Below are positions 60,126 to 64,000 of a stretch of 64,000 nucleotides of DNA, piece by piece. The position numbers and the translations under genes are program-made. This DNA comes from Cadophora sp. MPI-SDFR-AT-0126 (Eukaryota; Ascomycota; Leotiomycetes; Helotiales; Ploettnerulaceae): positions 1,302,001-1,366,000 of the forward strand of contig JAGMVK010000013.1 of the NCBI GenBank assembly GCA_020747065.1. Direction: 5' to 3'. The notes beneath the pieces are model-generated. The model searched no databases, was not told the DNA's origin, and worked only from the letters and a program-made list of their open reading frames with translations. How positions within the stretch are numbered: position 1 is the first letter of the stretch; each line of letters opens with the position of its first letter.

Positions 60126-61752
60126 TTACACAGTTGGGCTTCGCAATTTAATAACTTTCATGTGATCATTTCGTGACATTGGAAACCTTGATACTCTTAC
60201 AAAACACATTTGATATCCATCAAATCCTCGGTAGCCATCCTCCTGCTTGAAAATCCCTAAAGCAAAGTCACAAATCCCTCCTCCGACATTCCTCCCCTCA
60301 TCTCCAAACCGGCAGCTCATGATCCCAATCCCCCCTTCCCCCAACACAATATAAGTCGTCAAATCCTCACAATACCGTCTATAATTCTCCAATTCCCTGG
60401 TAGGCATGCCCACATATCCTGGACTCGTACCGATACTTCTGGAACGCCGGAATATATATTCATCAAAGCAATCCGACAACCTCGCACTTTTGAGCCTCAT
60501 GAAAAGAGCAAGAGATTGCATAGCGAACAGCCAGCATTCTCCGGGACGAGTTCCAACGAGGGACGAATCCCAATCGTCGATTTCTTGATTCTCGTCTGTT
60601 CCCAGTTCCAAAATTTTCTGGTAAAGCTGGATGTTGGTGAGAAGTAAGTGTTGAAGAGTACCGGAATGGCGTGCGAAGAAAGAAATAAATGCATCTCGTT
60701 CGATTGCGACATCGTTGAGCTGAAATGATGTAAGATATGACCAGTTGGTTCTTTCGAAGAGCCTTGTAAGATTGATACCCACTTGTAAATCGAAGGTATG
60801 GAGACGTTTGACGTGTAATCGGAGGCATTTGAACTTTGGAGCTGAAGAAAGGAATTTGATGAGCTGCGAGATGGGACTTCCTGGGTTACTTGCTGACCCC
60901 ATGCTACCAAGCTTTTTTGAATATTTTAGCCAAAATTTTCTGGGGTTTTACGGCATTGAGAGGACACCTACCAGTGTAGTGAGATCTAGAGTCTGGAGAG
61001 AAGCAAAAGCCGCCACGACAGAATCCCCAAACTGAGGGGAAATGTCATTATGTGTAGCTCCAGCCTTCTTCCAGAAAGACCAAGGTATTTCATCCAGAGT
61101 GAAATTTTTTCAAGGGTGCCTTGGATGCCCGAATGCCACAAATCAATGCTTTATATGGTAGCATCTTGGGAGAGTCGCTTGGCAAGCGACGGCCAGGGTG
61201 AAATAATTCGTAGGGATGGAGTCCAGCTTCTCGGTAAAGACTCGTGAGAATTGGCTGCTTTCCATGAACGAATTCCTGTGTCTATTGTCAAAATTCGGCT
61301 ATCAACAAGTAAAGAAAAGAGAAGTATATATAGAAAAGCGAGGAACGTACAGGGTTTTGACGAAGACTTGGCCAGCTAGTAGTTACAAGCTCGCGGACAT
61401 TTATCAAGAGAGCAACAGATTGATTATTCATGCGGAGATCGTCTTGGCGCCAGGAAAGTTGCTGCTGCACACCCTTCAAGGCACAGTAATTCGAATATCT
61501 TCGGTAGTTCTCTGGAGATAATGTGCCTGTATCGACGCTTCCGACAAGAGACTCCCATCTGGCTCTGCATATCAATCCTGAATCTAGGCGGTCGGTTAGG
61601 TAGGTGATCTTTTTGACCTGTTTGGAGAGTATAGGGTGTTCGGCGATGCATAATAGGTTCTGGAGGCTGTTGGGCAGAGCAGCGACGAAGATTTCCGTGA
61701 AGAGTTTATTGCAGGGTATGTCGCAGAAGAATATTGAAACTAGTCGGACCTG
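60126..61752 (-). pseudogene. F-box/LRR-like protein gene with a frameshift
   Basis: Minus-strand pieces form one protein typical of an expanded fungal F-box-like family. The first (61351-61752) reads QVRLVSIFFCDIPCNKLFTE then LPNSLQNLLCIAEHPILSKQ. After a 69-nt intron (61282-61350) comes FVHGKQPILTSLYREAG and LPYKALICGIRASKAPLKK. The frame then breaks at a run of six T on the plus strand (61105-61110). The continuation WSFWKKAGATHNDISPQFGD lies in the next frame, so one base seems gained. The rest (60126-60902) holds LIKFLSSAPKFKCLRLHVK, LTSFQLNDVAIERDAF and LQHLLLTNIQ, the leucine-rich part. The N-terminal start and the junction near 60904-60971 are not resolved. A sequencing error in the homopolymer is possible. 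Confidence 0.6.
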
Positions 61753-63454
61753 TTCTGCAATAGAATTAGCTCAGAAAGCGTGGATGGATGCCAGGCGTGA
61801 TTAGAAAAGAAACTAAACTTTGGCCTTAAGATCTCCAGGCTCCAAGACTTCAGACTTTTGGACAGTGTCGAGGTCTAATGACTGGTTGTGGTTGCGGAGA
61901 GATCGAGGAGCAGCTCGGAAGCGCAGGCGGCTAGTGGACGACTTCTACAATCCTTGGAAGCGATCCATCCATTTCCCCGTATCTGCTATCATAACTTATC
62001 GCGGAGGCGATTCATCAAAGGGAATAGCAACCTTGCGCCAGACAGTCAGTCACAGTCGTCCTCTGAGGCAAGCGACAGAGGAAGTAGGTGACATGTCGTA
62101 CTGCTGGACGACATGCACGGGTTACAACAGACCTCTATCGTTTGTATGAGGGTGCACAAACTGCATCCAAGTAGGAAATGATCATGAGATAGTGACAGAC
62201 TCCAGCCTTCAATAGTTGCTTGAATCTGAGGATTTGGAAGTTCGACGCAGCTGGCGCGGCGGATGCGGCTTGTGACTGGTAAGTCGTGCCAAGTGCTATC
62301 TCTTTTGTAATGCTAAGTCGAAAGATCTGCCTTTTGGATCAATCCAATTATCAGGCCAATACTAAATCATCTCTCCTCTTTGGACGAGATGCACCAACGA
62401 TATCATTGGCGTAGCCACATGATCGGAATATAAAGTCATTGGGAGGCCCCTCCCTGTCTTATGAGTGCTCTCCGTATGTTGACAGAGCCAATCAGACCCC
62501 AACCACACCAAATTAGCGGGTCCCTTGGAGAGCATGCAGCTGCTTGAATTCGGAGGTTTGTCCGCCACTCCGACTTAGAAACACCATTCTACAATTCTGT
62601 ACGAGAGGTGCAAACTCTACCTCAGGGTCCATGAATCGAAATCCCTGGGAAGATCGCTATCACCTGTCAATATCTCGCAGTTCGAGGTGGCGAACTTCAC
62701 AGGAACAGCCGCCCACTACTTTCACCAGCTCATGATGCGACCCCGATATCGACAATCAAGCGAAGGGGACGACTGCTTCTGGGGGACGTAAGATAGGGGA
62801 TAAATTCTGGGTCGTGGAATCCGGGTCAGCGTTCGAAGTGTATCGAAATGAACCGTCAAATCCTGGGTTGTAGCTACCCAGACAAATATCTGGGGACGAA
62901 CAAGGGAGGCGAACTCAGAACCGGAGGTGACCTCCGTACCTAGCTCTCGCCCCTCCTTACGATGAACACGACCACCACTTCTAGATATCACCCAACTTTC
63001 ACCAATACTGCTCAACTGCAGTTTTCGAGCTTTAAGTCACTCATCCAGCACAGGGGAAAGGCAGGCCTTCCAAGGACTTACACTGTCAACCTGGTGCTTC
63101 CCACACTTCCTACAACTCGTTCTCTGCAAGGGCTTTTTGCACTATCAACATGTCAAGTCCATTCTTGGCGACGCAGGAGAGTGGATGTCTGGCAGAGGTC
63201 TGGCAGATGTTCAAAGACGCATTGTTGACCGAAAATCACCATTAAGGGACGAATAGTCCTTCCTCGGGAAGATAGGCAGCGTCATTTGTCCACCTCTAAG
63301 AATACTGAAGAGGATAGGCCAAAACGAAGATTTCGTAGATCTTAAATCGATCCCTCCCGACGATTTCAAACCTAGCAACTCTAGCAAGGCCATCTTGTTC
63401 GAGTCCTCAGCGAAGCTTCCAACTACAAATCATCGCGTGCTGACACTGGCGTCA
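61753..63454. other. Gene-poor region
   Basis: Upstream flank of the F-box-like gene and 3' flank of the partial factor gene. Scattered short frames on both strands. None recognised. Confidence 0.35.
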
Positions 63455-64000
63455 TCAATTCGAATTCAGCAGATTTCGGATCTGCATCAGACTCTGCGCA
63501 CCTCTTTCCTCAGCAGAGGGGAACTTTAGCCGGCGGGCGCCGGTAGTCGATTCACGAAAACCATAAGCAGGACCTTCGACCAACCAGTCGGATGAAAAGG
63601 ACGGGGAATATTTGGAATGGGCTTCGACAACTGGCTGGATATACGTTGGTCTTGTACATGCGTCCAGAAAGTCGTCCATGCCATAGACTTTCTGAGGAGA
63701 TGTCGGCGAGAGCATAAGCTCTGTGAGTTTTCTGGGAAGGAGAATGGCACACTCGATTGCCGATCTTCGTAGCATCTCTTGGAGGGGACCGGCGACAGGA
63801 AAGCCAACTCGAGATTCCATCAAGAGTTCCATGCACAACTGGATAGCCTCGGGCCCATTTTTACTATTTCCATCCTGCGTGCCTTCAGGAAAGAATCGAG
63901 CAATTATATCAGTCAAGTGCAGAGATGCGAGCATCTGCAGCACGGGCTGGTATCGAAAAGTGTACCAGGGTCGATAGAACGTATCGAGTAGCCGAAGTCC
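63455..64000 (-). CDS. C-terminal part of a fungal transcription factor-like protein (partial)
   Basis: The frame is open from the window edge down to the stop at 63455, so the gene starts beyond position 64000. The fragment reads RLLDTFYRPWYTFRYQPVLQ, LHLTDIIARFFPEG, GFPVAGPLQEMLRRSAIECA and YGMDDFLDACTRPTYIQPV, and ends MQIRNLLNSN. This pattern (GFP-x-x-GPLQ-x-M-x-R-x-(T/S)A-x-EC, then YG-x-DD-x-LDACTR-x-TY-x-QP) occurs in the C-terminal half of a group of large fungal C2H2/Zn cluster factors. No DNA-binding domain is in view. No disabling change in the visible part. Confidence 0.65.
   Translation of the reverse strand, partial: GLRLLDTFYRPWYTFRYQPVLQMLASLHLTDIIARFFPEGTQDGNSKNGPEAIQLCMELLMESRVGFPVAGPLQEMLRRSAIECAILLPRKLTELMLSPTSPQKVYGMDDFLDACTRPTYIQPVVEAHSKYSPSFSSDWLVEGPAYGFRESTTGARRLKFPSAEERGAQSLMQIRNLLNSN

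Overview
The window is nuclear DNA of a filamentous ascomycete (Pezizomycotina). Genes carry short 45-90 nt introns with GTAAGT/GTATGT donors. Several families typical of this group are present: HET, NACHT/STAND, 2EXR, DUF1996, DUF5672 and Zn(II)2Cys6. A helotialean (Leotiomycetes-like) source is plausible, but no sequence feature I can read fixes the class. I see no rRNA, intact tRNA, CRISPR array, virus or intact transposon.

Layout. 1-2.65 kb has no confident gene. 2.8-7.5 kb holds a stand-alone BRCT protein, a secreted M28 aminopeptidase and a small secreted protein made of duplicated modules. 8.2-14.0 kb holds a decayed unidentified gene, a 2EXR-domain gene and a 3-kb NACHT (NOD-like) gene broken by five in-frame stops. 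14.8-25.1 kb is a housekeeping block: DUF5672 protein, CoA-binding protein, trans-aconitate methyltransferase, Cdc4-type myosin light chain, STEEP1 homologue and M3 oligopeptidase. 25.6-31 kb holds a GFD2-like exonuclease-fold gene with one stop, an AT-rich island and a DUF1996 secreted protein. 31.9-36.6 kb is an MFS transporter followed by a Zn(II)2Cys6 regulator on the same strand. 37.6-40.3 kb holds two conserved genes of unknown function. 40.9-44.1 kb is a 5'-truncated short-chain dehydrogenase (SDR) next to a broken HET gene. 45.5-57.6 kb holds an intact SDR, glucose-6-phosphate isomerase, Sch9-type AGC kinase and the SAGA subunit Ada2. 60.1-61.8 kb is a frameshifted F-box-like gene. The window ends inside the C-terminal part of another fungal transcription factor.

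How it works together. The intact genes are central metabolism, signalling, transcription and peptide degradation. The accessory genes tied to self/non-self recognition (NACHT, HET) or to expanded fungal families (F-box-like, GFD2-like) are the damaged ones. Most of the damage is in-frame stop codons rather than indels. That contrast is the most notable property of the window. Exon-intron structures were built by hand from splice consensus and reading-frame continuity, and most assembled coding sequences are exact multiples of three.
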